Below are positions 52,201 through 61,600 of a stretch of DNA of 64,000 bases, piece after piece. Made by a program: the position numbers and the translations under genes. The notes beneath the pieces were generated by a model, which was given only the letters and a program-made list of their open reading frames with translations, was not told the origin of the DNA and made no database searches. How positions within the stretch are numbered: the stretch's first letter is position 1; each line of letters begins with the position of its first letter. The stretch comes from Chitinophaga ginsengisegetis (lineage in GTDB: Bacteria > Bacteroidota > Bacteroidia > Chitinophagales > Chitinophagaceae): the NCBI RefSeq assembly GCF_900168065.1, contig NZ_FUZZ01000002.1:1-64000 (forward strand), in the 5' to 3' direction.

Positions 52201-52480
52201 CCCTTTTCTGCGGCTGCATGCCCATCATGGTAATGCTTACGGAGTAAGGGCCGCCGATACGCAAGCCCGGCAAATAGTAGCGGCCATCGGCGGTGGTGAT
52301 TACGCCATACTTTGTACCGGAGGGCTCATGTATGGCCAGTACGGTAACACCGATAAGCGGTTCATTTTTATCGTTGGTGATCTTTCCGCTCAGCGTACCG
52401 TTTGTTTCCTGCGCGTATAACAGGCGGCTGGTTGCCAGCAGCACGGTGAGCAAATAAGCTATGTATAAAATTTTCTTCAT
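49244..52480 (-). CDS. Oar-like TonB-dependent outer-membrane receptor
   Basis: The ATG at 52480 (2 nt after the previous stop) gives 1078 residues; a GTG at 52483 is possible. Signal peptide (LLYAQETN), carboxypeptidase-regulatory domain (TLSGKITNDKNEPLIGVTVL, GRYYLPGLRIGGPYSVSITM), plug (LANMPTISRSLQDMTKMVPQ, NVTIDGAINND, NFTGGSINAVTRSGTNTVTG) and a large barrel ending VQLGLRYSF. This is the Oar/OmpA-like receptor type known from Myxococcus and Bacteroidota, implicated in protein export or adhesion as well as uptake. It lacks an STN domain. It is translationally close to the FAS1 lipoproteins upstream and the IPT-NHL lipoprotein downstream. Confidence 0.9.
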   Translation of the reverse strand: MKKILYIAYLLTVLLATSRLLYAQETNGTLSGKITNDKNEPLIGVTVLAIHEPSGTKYGVITTADGRYYLPGLRIGGPYSVSITMMGMQPQKREQLNIRLGEPLQLNVVMAVAGKDLAAVTIKGTKKAASVNTTGAGQNISRTQLANMPTISRSLQDMTKMVPQSSRDNSFAGTNFRYNNVTIDGAINNDAIGFSPSAGGITGSSGMPGSSTRTNAVSLDAIEDMQVYLAPFDVKIGNFTGGSINAVTRSGTNTVTGSVYGFGRNAALTGKGSNGKMNSDFYDYQAGVRIGFPIIKNKLFFFTNEEITSRQDPAQLLVGQPETAQILTVKDADDIRNATLSRYGNAFDPGTAGNYTAYSRSQKFFNRIDWNINDKHQLSFRNNTILSKAMNMDRDQQDFRFSSMAYQQVNNQSSTVMEIKSRFNNRWSNSFIAGFSVVHDKRNPGSDPSLPQVQIAGRTPGTTIYLGTDREASIFDMKQRTIEISDNLTFRKGKHTVLLGTHNELYHIDYGFVNSWNGRVDYLSIEDYLNNNPYRVRGSYNYTNNSREYILAHPEAQFNVYMHSVYAQDEIQVTDKLKVIPGIRADYTWLPGKPALSDKTQNAYTDGSFGNTYAYTPLNRINNGYLGKVQLSPRLGFRYDWKNDQSLILRGGTGLFTGRIPFAWIAYAYYNNGINYGSFDQKADTKVFVPGSDPLQPNPNGIAQFIEQNGAQMNNRNAGKTQVDVIDNNFVMPQVWRSSVGLDYVSPAGFKYTVEAMYTKTLKDVLFQQVNIKDDPKYYPYDKDRQQPIYSGTTDPHFSNAYLLSNTKKGYRYSFTGSVNRSFPSGIQASLAYTYGGSKDISNGIRNSMESNWQLNQALSPNNPGLAWSNFDVRHRIVGNVTYHKAWSNSWVSTITIFATAQSGSPFTYGVVNNSIQGLPQQVSLLYIPYVDEAINYFRDKGISAEQQAAAFNAYIDGDKYLRSRRGQFTERNAGRTPWNVQADLHFAQEYHFGGKQFITFTADVVNLTHLVNSNWGKVYFSPNTFNSTASTGLTPVFPAGQNPGGYPVYTFENPGKPYSVDFLNSRAQVQLGLRYSF

Positions 52481-52482
52481 CA

Positions 52483-53466
52483 CTACTGATTTTCTTTTAA
52501 TACCTGGTCTATGATGTGGAGTACCCCGTTGCCGGCCATGAGATTTTCTCTTTTCACCTCTGCCGGTACTTTGTTGCCGGCTCCCTTTATGGTGATGCCT
52601 ATGTATTTCACACCTGTATCATCTTTTACGAGTGAAATGCCTACGTTATTACCGTTTTGCATCGCTTGTTCCGTTTGATCGGAACTGCCGGTGGTAAGGA
52701 TATAATCGTAGATAAATTTCCGGCCTGCAAACAGGTGGTATTCCAACAGATCGCGTAATGTTTTTGCATCTGTTTTATTGATACTGTCTACAGAAGGAAA
52801 GCCTGCGTTGCGGAATGCCGAATTGGAAGGCGCAAAAAAAGTATAGGTGGCACTACCGGAGATCCCTGTTTTCATACCTGCCTGTTGCAATGCTACGTTT
52901 AGAAAAGTAAGACTGGTATCTGTAGCAATCGCATCTGACAGCGTTTGATATACCAATGGTTGCAACACATTATCAAGTACCTGTATCATACCGTTACTGG
53001 CGGGCAGGTTGTACGCGAGGACGGGGCTGCCATTAATCGTCAGTACGGTATCTTCGCCTTTGATCCAGTGTGTAACAAACATTTTTGCGCCGGTAATCGC
53101 CGATATTTCCTGATTAAACTGATAAGGCAGTTTATTCAACTCCCAGGTACCGTTTATAATGTGATAGGACACCAGGTTATTGAGAATGACTGCACTTTGG
53201 GTTAGTACCTGTTGGTTAGTTGCATACCCGGCTTTTGCAAATGCGTTGTTATCCGGCACCATCACCGTATAAGGCCCTGCTTGCGCCAGCATGTTACGGT
53301 AACCGGTTCTGCCCAATGCGGTATTAAAGGAAGAGAAGTTAAATTTATTATCGTCGATGATGTAGGTGAGGCGATTGATTTCATCCGGACCCGCTGTGTT
53401 ATCTTTATCCTTTGTACAGGCTGACAATAACAGTATCAGCAAACCTGTATAAGTGAATTTTTTCAT
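52483..53466 (-). CDS. FAS1 (fasciclin) lipoprotein A, two domains
   Basis: A 327-residue lipoprotein; lipobox LLSACTKDKDN. Two FAS1 domains: the first holds FNTALGRTGYRNMLAQAGPY and TVMVPDNNAFAKAGY, the second ATYTFFAPSNSAFRNAGFPS, DLLEYHLFAGRKF and VLHIIDQVLKEN. FAS1 modules mediate protein or cell adhesion and are found in surface lipoproteins. It is third of three consecutive FAS1 genes in transcription order, 17 bp after FAS1 B, and directly precedes the Oar-like receptor. Confidence 0.92.
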   Translation of the reverse strand: MKKFTYTGLLILLLSACTKDKDNTAGPDEINRLTYIIDDNKFNFSSFNTALGRTGYRNMLAQAGPYTVMVPDNNAFAKAGYATNQQVLTQSAVILNNLVSYHIINGTWELNKLPYQFNQEISAITGAKMFVTHWIKGEDTVLTINGSPVLAYNLPASNGMIQVLDNVLQPLVYQTLSDAIATDTSLTFLNVALQQAGMKTGISGSATYTFFAPSNSAFRNAGFPSVDSINKTDAKTLRDLLEYHLFAGRKFIYDYILTTGSSDQTEQAMQNGNNVGISLVKDDTGVKYIGITIKGAGNKVPAEVKRENLMAGNGVLHIIDQVLKENQ

Positions 53467-53483
53467 TTGGCTGCTTTTAAAAA

Positions 53484-54677
53484 TTATTGTTTAAAGAGAT
53501 CTCCTACTTCGTGAACAACACCATTGATCACTCTTATATCCCTGCTCTTTAAACTGATGTAAGGATAGTTGGTGCCTATTCTTCTGACGCCGGGCTGGCC
53601 GTTGTTGTTAATAAACGATAAACTGATTTGTGTTGGCGGGGTGTTATAAGGCTGTCCTTTAAAAAGCATTAGTCCACTGAGTTGGGCAGCATTCAGCGTA
53701 AGGTCGTTGCTAAAGAAAACCGGTCCTACGCGGGCCTCTATACCACTCAGCTGGGAGGCGTTGGCTATTTCCGGTCCGCATGCCATCAGAATGGAATCCA
53801 TAGCAGTTACCGGCTGTTGCCAATACATATTTTCATCATAGCCGGGAGAAGGCAACGGCCAGGAACGGAGGCAGTATTGCAGGATATCATCTGCATTATG
53901 AAAACCATTTTTTATAAACGCATCGTTGTTGGGTGCGAACAGGGTGAACTGTGCCAGCGATGACGATGATTTCAGCAGTGGCAGTGAACTATTCATCCAG
54001 ATGGACTGGTACAGGCTATCGTTCACAAGTAATGCAGCTACATACAGGCTGAAACGCGGCTGGCTTTGCAGGTATTCCCACATGGATTGTTGTGGTTTGC
54101 TGATCAGGTGATCAATGGGATATATTACGCCGTTGGTACCTTCCAGTTGTTGTCCCCATTTGCTGAGGGCCACACCATTGACTATCAGGCTATCGCCGGA
54201 TTTTGCCAGGAACTGGAAATCCACGTAATCATTGTACCAGTTTTCCCTGTCGGCGAAAGAACGGGATGACAGTGTTGCTGCCGGCGTACTGCCTTTTACG
54301 GCGGTAATATTTTCCGGCAACAGGCGGGCGGGCATTATGTAGTAGGATAATAATTCATCCAATACGGTCGCATCTGCCGCCTTTATTTTTTCCAATGTCC
54401 AGCCGGCTTCGTCAAAAGCTTTATCGGTGGGTACAATGAGGGTATAAAAACCTGCGCCATCCTGGTTTACTTTCTGATCCATACCCGATCGCTGCCATGC
54501 TTCACGGAAACGGGCAAACGAAGAAACAGCCAGTTGTTGTTGCCATGTTTTATCCGGACCTGATTCATGCGGCACAGGTTCACCTACCGGCTCCGGTTCT
54601 ATGTCCTGTTTGCTGCAGGCCGCGAAAGCCAGGAGCAGTAATAAGAGCAAAGATATTTTTGATGTCATCTGTTTCAT
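53484..54677 (-). CDS. FAS1 (fasciclin) lipoprotein B
   Basis: A 397-residue lipoprotein; lipobox AFAACSKQDIEPEP with acidic/basic export-type residues. The first FAS1 domain is clear (FARFREAWQRSGMDQKVNQD, GFYTLIVPTDKAFDEAGW, LLSYYIMPARLLPENI, GVIYPIDHLISKP). The second is divergent: AQFTLFAPNNDAFIKNGFHN is present, but the later Tyr-His segment is replaced by a longer insert around WPLPSPGYDENMYWQQ. It ends VINGVVHEVGDLFKQ. It sits 2 bp after FAS1 C and 17 bp before FAS1 A. Confidence 0.88.
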   Translation of the reverse strand: MKQMTSKISLLLLLLLAFAACSKQDIEPEPVGEPVPHESGPDKTWQQQLAVSSFARFREAWQRSGMDQKVNQDGAGFYTLIVPTDKAFDEAGWTLEKIKAADATVLDELLSYYIMPARLLPENITAVKGSTPAATLSSRSFADRENWYNDYVDFQFLAKSGDSLIVNGVALSKWGQQLEGTNGVIYPIDHLISKPQQSMWEYLQSQPRFSLYVAALLVNDSLYQSIWMNSSLPLLKSSSSLAQFTLFAPNNDAFIKNGFHNADDILQYCLRSWPLPSPGYDENMYWQQPVTAMDSILMACGPEIANASQLSGIEARVGPVFFSNDLTLNAAQLSGLMLFKGQPYNTPPTQISLSFINNNGQPGVRRIGTNYPYISLKSRDIRVINGVVHEVGDLFKQ

Positions 54678-54679
54678 TT

Positions 54680-55765
54680 TTATTGCTTCATTAAATCCGG
54701 GTTCAGGAAAAGGTCATCTATTACATGTACGATGCCGTTGCTACATTTATGATCTGCATTTGCGAGACCGTTCAGGTAGTTTACATTGGAGGGGCCGTCC
54801 TCGTTCGGGTACCAGTCGGCCGCTTTCTTTTTTAAAACACTTATAAAAGAAATTTCCTGACCGTAATAACTATTATACGAATACCCGAGTGCAATGCCAT
54901 ACCCTCCTGCTTTGATGGCTCCCTCGCCCAGTGTAGCACTACCTGCAAGCAGATAACCATCTGTAGAAAAGACGTGCATAGGTCTCATTTCTACCGGGTA
55001 AATAGCAAAGGTGATGGCCTTATAATCAGCAGGATTCATGCTGGCAATCTTTTCAGCTGTGAGTCCGTATTTCAGGAAGGCGCTATTGGCCGGTGCGAAA
55101 ACCGTTAATGGTTTATTTGTTTTAAGACCGTCCCATAAATTGAATTGTTTCATGGCAGCAGCAAATAAAGTTAAGCTGGTATCTGCGGCGATATAGTCCT
55201 GTACGGTGCCCCGGGTGAGCTTCAGCGGCTTGGCAAGGATATGCAGCACCCCATTGGCCAAAGCGATATTTCTTTTACTTTCCTTGAGGATCAGCGCACC
55301 ATTTACAAACATGTCCAGGTCTGGCGAGATAGTGGCTGCTTTCAGGGTAGATACATATATTTCGTCTCCGGAAAGGGTAAGATACCTGTTATCTATTTGC
55401 TGTGGGAAGGTGGTGGTAAAGTAGCGGTTACGGATCATATGATAACGGAGCATAGACCGCAGACTATCCACCTCCATTTTAGCGACATCTCCCGGACCTG
55501 TAATACCCATTTTATTGAATGCCGCATTATCCGGCGCAAAAAAGGTAAAGGGGCCACCCTGATTCAGCGTATCCAGCAGGCCTGTTCTTTTCAGGGCGGC
55601 AGTTAAGATGCTCAGGTCATAATTATTTTCAATAAATGCGCCCATTGCGCGCGGCGTGGTTGTTCTGTCAATGGGCGGAATGAGATTATCTTTCCGGCAG
55701 CCCGTTATGAGCGCCAGCAGCAGCGATACTGCCATGAACTGTTTTATGATAGAAATATTCAGCAT
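54680..55765 (-). CDS. FAS1 (fasciclin) lipoprotein C
   Basis: A 361-residue lipoprotein; lipobox ALITGCRKDNLIPP. Two FAS1 domains: the first with LTAALKRTGLLDTLNQGGPF, TFFAPDNAAFNKMGIT, MLRYHMIRNRYF and NGVLHILAKPL; the second with FAAAMKQFNLWDGLKTNKPL and TVFAPANSAFLKYGL, followed by a Tyr-rich loop (GIALGYSYNSYYGQEISF) and a final NGIVHVIDDLFLNP. It is first of the three FAS1 genes in the operon. The second-domain loops differ among the three, suggesting specialised copies rather than recent duplicates. Confidence 0.92.
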   Translation of the reverse strand: MLNISIIKQFMAVSLLLALITGCRKDNLIPPIDRTTTPRAMGAFIENNYDLSILTAALKRTGLLDTLNQGGPFTFFAPDNAAFNKMGITGPGDVAKMEVDSLRSMLRYHMIRNRYFTTTFPQQIDNRYLTLSGDEIYVSTLKAATISPDLDMFVNGALILKESKRNIALANGVLHILAKPLKLTRGTVQDYIAADTSLTLFAAAMKQFNLWDGLKTNKPLTVFAPANSAFLKYGLTAEKIASMNPADYKAITFAIYPVEMRPMHVFSTDGYLLAGSATLGEGAIKAGGYGIALGYSYNSYYGQEISFISVLKKKAADWYPNEDGPSNVNYLNGLANADHKCSNGIVHVIDDLFLNPDLMKQ

Positions 55766-55783
55766 ATCGAAATAATAAAGACG

Positions 55784-56965
55784 TTAATAAACCGGCGGTG
55801 CAAACTTGCGCTGGATGGTAGTTACATACATCCTGCGGTTGATATACTCCACCGTATTGACCGTAGCAAATGACCGGGGATTATTGGTACCGGAATGGAT
55901 ACTCACTACCAGCCCTGTACGCAGATCACATTTTATCCTGAAAGGCAGATAGGCATTTCTGCCGGATTCACCATAATCGCCCATGATCACGGCAGCATAA
56001 ACACCTACCGGTATAAAAGCCGGGTAGCCCAGGTTTTCCGGGGTAAAACCGGGGGCGTAAAATCCAAACTGCTGGCTCATGTTGCCTGTGAAGATTTTAT
56101 TGCTGCTGGTATCGGCAAATAAAGGGAAGCTGTAATAAGGCGTTACTTTAGGTTCCAGGGAATAAATGATCTGTCCTACCGGTATGCCTTTGTAACCCGG
56201 CAGCGCCACGGGAGCGCCATTTGCCGCCAGTTTATTGAGCGAGTAGTAAACGTTCATGGTGTCGCTTAGCTTGGTGTTGGACAGGTCCTCATTTGGCACT
56301 GCATCGGGCGCTTTCGTATAAAAATTGGCTGCGCTGAGGTTATAGAAGTTTACATATACCATAGAATCAGCGAAGGGTTGTTTCGGAAATGTTTCCTTAC
56401 GCAGGTACATAAACGGTTGCTGGCTGGTATATTCTTTTATCAATGCATGCATCGTATATACTTCCCCCGCACTCAGGTCTATCGTGGTATCAATCAACGT
56501 AACACCCCGTTCCATTTTATCCAGTTCAAAGTAGGGTGTGTTGTTCAGCGGCCGGGTACGGAAAACAATATGATGCTTACCTGAGGGCACCTGCGCCCAG
56601 CTCGAAAGGTCATATCCATTCACAATGGGAGCTGCCAGCACTCTTTTAGTACCCGGATATTCTTTTTGCCACAATACATTACTGGCGGCATCGGGATAAG
56701 GTCTTGCCCAGTCGCTGCGCCGCTCCAGGAAGTCGCCTGTGATAGCAGCGCTGACAGGTACCCCGGCATCATCCATTACGGGATCTATCAGGAAGGTGAG
56801 AAATGGTTGCGGCGCATCTTTGTTATCAAGATTGGTAGTAAATTCAAGGCAGTTGAATACCCGCAGGTAGGCGGGATTATCCAATACCACATAGTCCGTT
56901 TTGCGGCAGCTGCTGAAGAACAGTGCGGCCAGTAGTAGTGGCAGTAAAAAGTATTTATTATTCAT
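55784..56965 (-). CDS. Operon lipoprotein, unknown beta-rich (DUF4397-like position)
   Basis: The ATG at 56965 gives 393 residues; the upstream TTG at 56977 is less likely. Lipobox LFFSSCRKTDYV. The mature protein is beta-rich with Tyr/Pro-rich loops: YLRVFNCLEFTTNLDNKDA, SGKHHIVFRTRP, VYVNFYNLSAANFY. The YLRVFN and VNFYNLS segments recall DUF4397 strands, but I cannot assign a family securely. It is 8 bp after the DUF4397-like lipoprotein and 18 bp before FAS1 C. It is probably a surface partner in the same complex. Confidence 0.78.
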   Translation of the reverse strand: MNNKYFLLPLLLAALFFSSCRKTDYVVLDNPAYLRVFNCLEFTTNLDNKDAPQPFLTFLIDPVMDDAGVPVSAAITGDFLERRSDWARPYPDAASNVLWQKEYPGTKRVLAAPIVNGYDLSSWAQVPSGKHHIVFRTRPLNNTPYFELDKMERGVTLIDTTIDLSAGEVYTMHALIKEYTSQQPFMYLRKETFPKQPFADSMVYVNFYNLSAANFYTKAPDAVPNEDLSNTKLSDTMNVYYSLNKLAANGAPVALPGYKGIPVGQIIYSLEPKVTPYYSFPLFADTSSNKIFTGNMSQQFGFYAPGFTPENLGYPAFIPVGVYAAVIMGDYGESGRNAYLPFRIKCDLRTGLVVSIHSGTNNPRSFATVNTVEYINRRMYVTTIQRKFAPPVY

Positions 56966-56973
56966 AAGACTAC

Positions 56974-58689
56974 TCAATTGTTATGTTTCACAATAATCAT
57001 CCGGGCTTTTTCTGTAGCATTGGCGGCGGTGCTACCCAGCAGCACTACGGTATATATGCCTGGTTCGCTCTGTGGTAATTCCGGTGTTTTATATAATTCC
57101 GGGCGGGCAATAAAATCACGGCTTTTCAGCGGCGTGATATTGCGCAGCCAATCGCCGGGGGCAATACCGGGCCTGGAGGCGTAGGCCATTACCGGTTGCG
57201 AAAAATTGACCATCTGCATCACATAGGGAAGATCGGTTACTGCTTTTGCGAAATAAATATGTTGATATGCCAATGCGGAAACCGCACTAAATGGTTGTCC
57301 GTTACCCTGTGTAAAAGTGACCTCTTCCAGGTCCGGGCAGAAATTCATGAAGCGGATCCAGAAAGGATACACAGCTTTCAGTATACTGTAGGTACCATCA
57401 TCCGTAGCAGTACCGTCATAGTATTTTCCACTGAGGTTATTGGCGGAAAAAGTAATTGCGGCGCTGCCATCTTTACGGGTATACAGCCAGGCTGTAAAAT
57501 TATCAGCGGGTTGCATGGCCAGATTACTTTCGGCCAATACCTGGCCGTTTTCATCCAGTGCTTTTACCATATGCGTACCCGTTATATACCGACTGTAGGT
57601 GGTTTGTTGGGTAAAGGCTAATGTACTGCCCATCGGCTGCCCGTCTACCTGCCAGGTAATCTTTTTCCCTGCGGCTACATTCACACCCTGTAAACGGGCG
57701 TAAGTGATATTCAACGGTTCAGGAATATCTGCAATAATACGGAAGGTGTTATTTTCTGATTTGTAAGTTTCCCCATTAGGGTTACCGGTTGGGATGTTGG
57801 CCTCGTAGGTACTTGATACTACGATGGTATAAATACCGCCGGGCTGAAATGTTTTCAGTGGTGCGTAGGTAAGCCAGGTATCTTTATTACCGCCGATGCC
57901 GGGTGTACCGTTTATATCCATCAGGGTGCCGGTAGCCGGGTTGAAAAGATTATAAATGGTTCCGCCGGCCGGTACTTCTTTTCCTTCGTTATTCAATACT
58001 TTGAACTGGTAGGTACCATAGGGTATTTCCACATAATCAGAATATTTGCCGGGAGCAATGTTGCTGAGACCCGGCACTCCGGTGCCGTCGGCCAGCGTAA
58101 GCGACATAGGCCCGGTGCGGAAAATACCCGGAGGAATACTTCCGGTAATGGTGGAACTGAGATTCAGCAAACGGACCTTAAATACAGCCGGATCTGCCGC
58201 CGGTGATATACCCCGTGGGATCACGAATAAAGAGTCCTGAAAACCGTCCGGATTGGGTCTGAAACGTACAAAGTAATAATCGTTCGGATGCGCATCATCC
58301 TCTTTTGCGCGGAAGGGCCGGGGGGCCGGCACCGCATTTTTAACAGACAGACTGCTGAACAGGATACTATCTACCCAGCCGCTGGCTTTCACCTGCTCCC
58401 GGGGAATACTATATGTTAACCCTAAACGGCCTGTTTCCGGGAAATATGCGGTACCGCGTGTTTCATTGGGGCCATAATATCCTTCTTTATCGGGCTGCAG
58501 GTAGCTGGTGAGGCGTTGTCCGTTCACCGACAATTCCGTGGCGCCTACCAGGTTAACCACGCGGATGCCGGAGGCACTCATCGGATATTGCACCATGCGG
58601 TTATCATAGCTGTAGTCGAGCTTTTTGCTGCAGGCGCTCATCATTACCGCCACCGCTATGAGTATATAAGTAATTTTCATCTTCATCAT
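56974..58689 (-). CDS. DUF4397-like surface lipoprotein
   Basis: A 571-residue lipoprotein; lipobox MMSACSKKLDYSY. It contains several beta-sandwich repeats of DUF4397 appearance: SGIRVVNLVGATELSVNGQR, PAVFKVRLLNLSSTI, GKYSDYVEIPYGTYQFKVLN, ITYARLQGVNVAAGKKITWQ. It ends with PGIYTVVLLGSTAANATEKA. DUF4397 domains occur in envelope proteins of unknown function. The start could be any of the ATGs at 58689, 58686 or 58680. It is directly downstream (8 bp) of the STN receptor, the position SusD normally takes. Confidence 0.75.
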   Translation of the reverse strand: MMKMKITYILIAVAVMMSACSKKLDYSYDNRMVQYPMSASGIRVVNLVGATELSVNGQRLTSYLQPDKEGYYGPNETRGTAYFPETGRLGLTYSIPREQVKASGWVDSILFSSLSVKNAVPAPRPFRAKEDDAHPNDYYFVRFRPNPDGFQDSLFVIPRGISPAADPAVFKVRLLNLSSTITGSIPPGIFRTGPMSLTLADGTGVPGLSNIAPGKYSDYVEIPYGTYQFKVLNNEGKEVPAGGTIYNLFNPATGTLMDINGTPGIGGNKDTWLTYAPLKTFQPGGIYTIVVSSTYEANIPTGNPNGETYKSENNTFRIIADIPEPLNITYARLQGVNVAAGKKITWQVDGQPMGSTLAFTQQTTYSRYITGTHMVKALDENGQVLAESNLAMQPADNFTAWLYTRKDGSAAITFSANNLSGKYYDGTATDDGTYSILKAVYPFWIRFMNFCPDLEEVTFTQGNGQPFSAVSALAYQHIYFAKAVTDLPYVMQMVNFSQPVMAYASRPGIAPGDWLRNITPLKSRDFIARPELYKTPELPQSEPGIYTVVLLGSTAANATEKARMIIVKHNN

Positions 58690-58697
58690 TCAAATTT

Positions 58698-61600
58698 TTA
58701 CAGGTTAAAAGTCAATCCCAGCATAAATTCTGTTCCGCGGTAAAAACTTCTGCGTACATATTTCTTTCCGTAAAAATTCCCTCCTGTACCTGGGTTGGCG
58801 TATACTTCTTCCACTGGCCTGTCGAGTATATTTTTTGCATATCCTTTTAAGGTGAGGCGTTTCAGCAATTTTTGCGAGCCCACGAAATCCAGTACGGGAT
58901 TAGGCCGGGAGTAGAGATCCGGCGTACCATCGAGGTTTACCTGGATGAGGCGCTCTCCTACCATGTTAAAAGTGGCCGTGAAATCGGTGCCTGATTTCGT
59001 GTTGTTGTAGTTCAGGAATACATTCACGGAATACGGCGCCTGTTCAAACAGCGGGCTGTTGGCCGGTGCGCGGCGATCAATAGCACGGGAAGATTCCAGG
59101 CGCTCTTTTGTTTTTTTGATTTCACTTTGCGCCAGCAGCAGGTTAGATCCCAGAAAAAGGTTTTTCATGGGCGCCCACAGCAGACCGAGGTTTTTTACCA
59201 CTTCCAGCTCTATTCCATACACGCGTCCTTTGTTGGGATCGTTCTGAAACTCTATCGCAGGGAATTCGGGGAACCGTGCTTCCAGTCCGGACGAATTTTG
59301 TTTAAACACCTTTGTTAACTGGTTATCTATCTCCTTATAAAAAACCGAAGCAGACAATACCTCACCCGGTGCGGGGAACCATTCCCAGCGGAAATCGTAG
59401 TTAGTGGTTTGCTGGTTTTTCAGGTTGGGATTACCTACCACCAATGCAAACTGGAAAGGGTCAAAATCAAATACGTTGGTGAGTTCCCTCAGCTCCGGCC
59501 GGGCCAGCGTAGTGTTGTAGCCCAACCGGAAGTTCATATTCTTATTCAGTGTATAGGTAAGGTTAGCAGAGTAGTAAGGTTCGTAATCTGTTTTGTAGAT
59601 AGAATTTGGTTCGGTATATACCAGGTTTATTTTGTTACCGCCGGCATCTGTAGCAGTAATAGAGGGATCCAGGAATACATTGGATGTATCTACTGCGGCT
59701 TGTATATCCGTCATTTCAAACCGTACCCCACCGGTGAGGCGCAGCTGTTCTGTCAGGTGCAGGTCCAGCATACCATAAAACGCGCGGGTTTCATAGTAGC
59801 CTTTATAGTTATTAGGCGACTTCTGGATGTTGTACAGGAATCCGCCACTGCGGGGGGCGCCTTCTTCATTATAGGAAGCAGGCGGACGGATACCAATACG
59901 ATCGTAACCTACCAGCTGATCCAGCTGACCATTTACTTCATACAGCGGCAGTGCGCCGCCGGCAGAATAATTGGAACCCGGGAGATAGAGTACATTCTCT
60001 GAAAAACGCCTTCTCCGGTGCAGGTAGTTCACACCTGTTTTAAACTCCTGTTTTTTACCGAGGGCTTTAAAAGGCAGTGTGATATCCGCTTTATAGTTGT
60101 AATTATTTTCCTTTAACTGGCGGAAACGGCGTCCGTTGGGATCAGCCTGGATGATACCGTAGGGGCCATATCCGTTTACATAACCTGATACCAGGGAATA
60201 CAAGCCAGGTGAAGCCACAATGGGCGGTGTAGTGCCCGGTATATCTATTGCGCCGGGATGGCTGGTGCCGCCATTTACGCGATAGTCCGCCAGGTTTACA
60301 AAGCGATAGTCCGGATCATCCTGCGCCGAAGAAGAGGTAGCGAGGTTGTAGCTCAGCTTTGGCGCATATTCTTTCTTTGTGAACTTATGCTCCCCCTGGA
60401 GGTTGAAGGTGTTGAGTGTGCGATAGCTTTGGCGTAAGGAATACACGAGGTTATACACCTTGCCGGGCAGACCCGTATATTCGTAGGCGCCGTGCAGGTT
60501 GCTGGCGCGTGTTTCCGCACCACGGCTGCCCAGGTACTGCATACTTATTTCGTGCTGGGGGCTGAAGCGGTAGGTGAGTCCACCCAAAAATCCATAGTTG
60601 AGTGTTTGTGTGCCGGTGTTTTCCTTATAATTTAAATACTTCCCAAGATTGATGTTGTTGGGGGTAATGTAGTTAGGGATTACACGGGGACTGTACAATG
60701 CGCTGTTGCCTGTTAACACGCCCTGGTATACGCTGTACTGGGTGAGCTGGCCGTCGTATATATCGTTGGTGCGGTTATAATAATTGGCGCCGGCTATTAA
60801 TCCTACCTGGTGTTTCTTAAATACCGTATAGCTGTTACCGTAAGTAACCGCATAGATCTGGTTCAGCGGCGCCGATTTATATTTTGTAGTGAGCACGGGA
60901 TCGAAGCCGTGCATGATACCGCTGATGCGGTTGGCTTCCGCCAGCAGGGCCGGATCGTTGCGGCTGTTGGCGATTTTGCGCTGGATATCGCCCAGGCCGT
61001 TGGGGTACTGGTTGGACAGCTCCCGGAATTCCGGTGATAATCCTTTTGATTTTACCTTTTGCCCCAGAAAGCCCATGTCGCTGTTATAGAAGCTGTTCAC
61101 TTTGCTGCCGGTTTGCGAGTTCATGCCGGTTTGCGCCGTGATGGTGAGCATTTCCCTGTCGGGCACCGACTTTGTTTTGAGCTCCACGATACCGGCAGCG
61201 GCATCGGCAGGTTTATCGGAGGTAGTGGTTTTGTAGATGGTGATATTGTCCAGCAGGCCGGCGGGCACCAGATCGAGCGGAATAGCGCTCCTGTCGGGAT
61301 CGGAAGAGGCCAGGCGGATGCCGTTGAGCTGCCCGATCACGGAGCGGTCGCCGAGGCCGCGGATGGCTACATACTTATCGTCGGTAACCGTTACCCCCGA
61401 TACACGTTGCAGGGCCTGGGTAGTGGTGATGCTGGCTGTTTTTTCGATGTTCTGGGCAGAGATCCCGTCGGAGATCATGGCGGAGTTTTTACGGTCGTTC
61501 AGCAGCATTACTTCCGTGTTGGAGCGGCGGCGGGCATCTACCGTTACGCCGCTCAGTGTTTTGCTGTCTGGTTTCAGTTGTACCGATAACACCGGCGCGC

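Noticed and set aside
51164..52420. 418-codon plus-strand frame opposite the Oar-like receptor
   Set aside because: It is antisense to a clear receptor gene with conserved plug motifs; open only because of high-GC codon structure.
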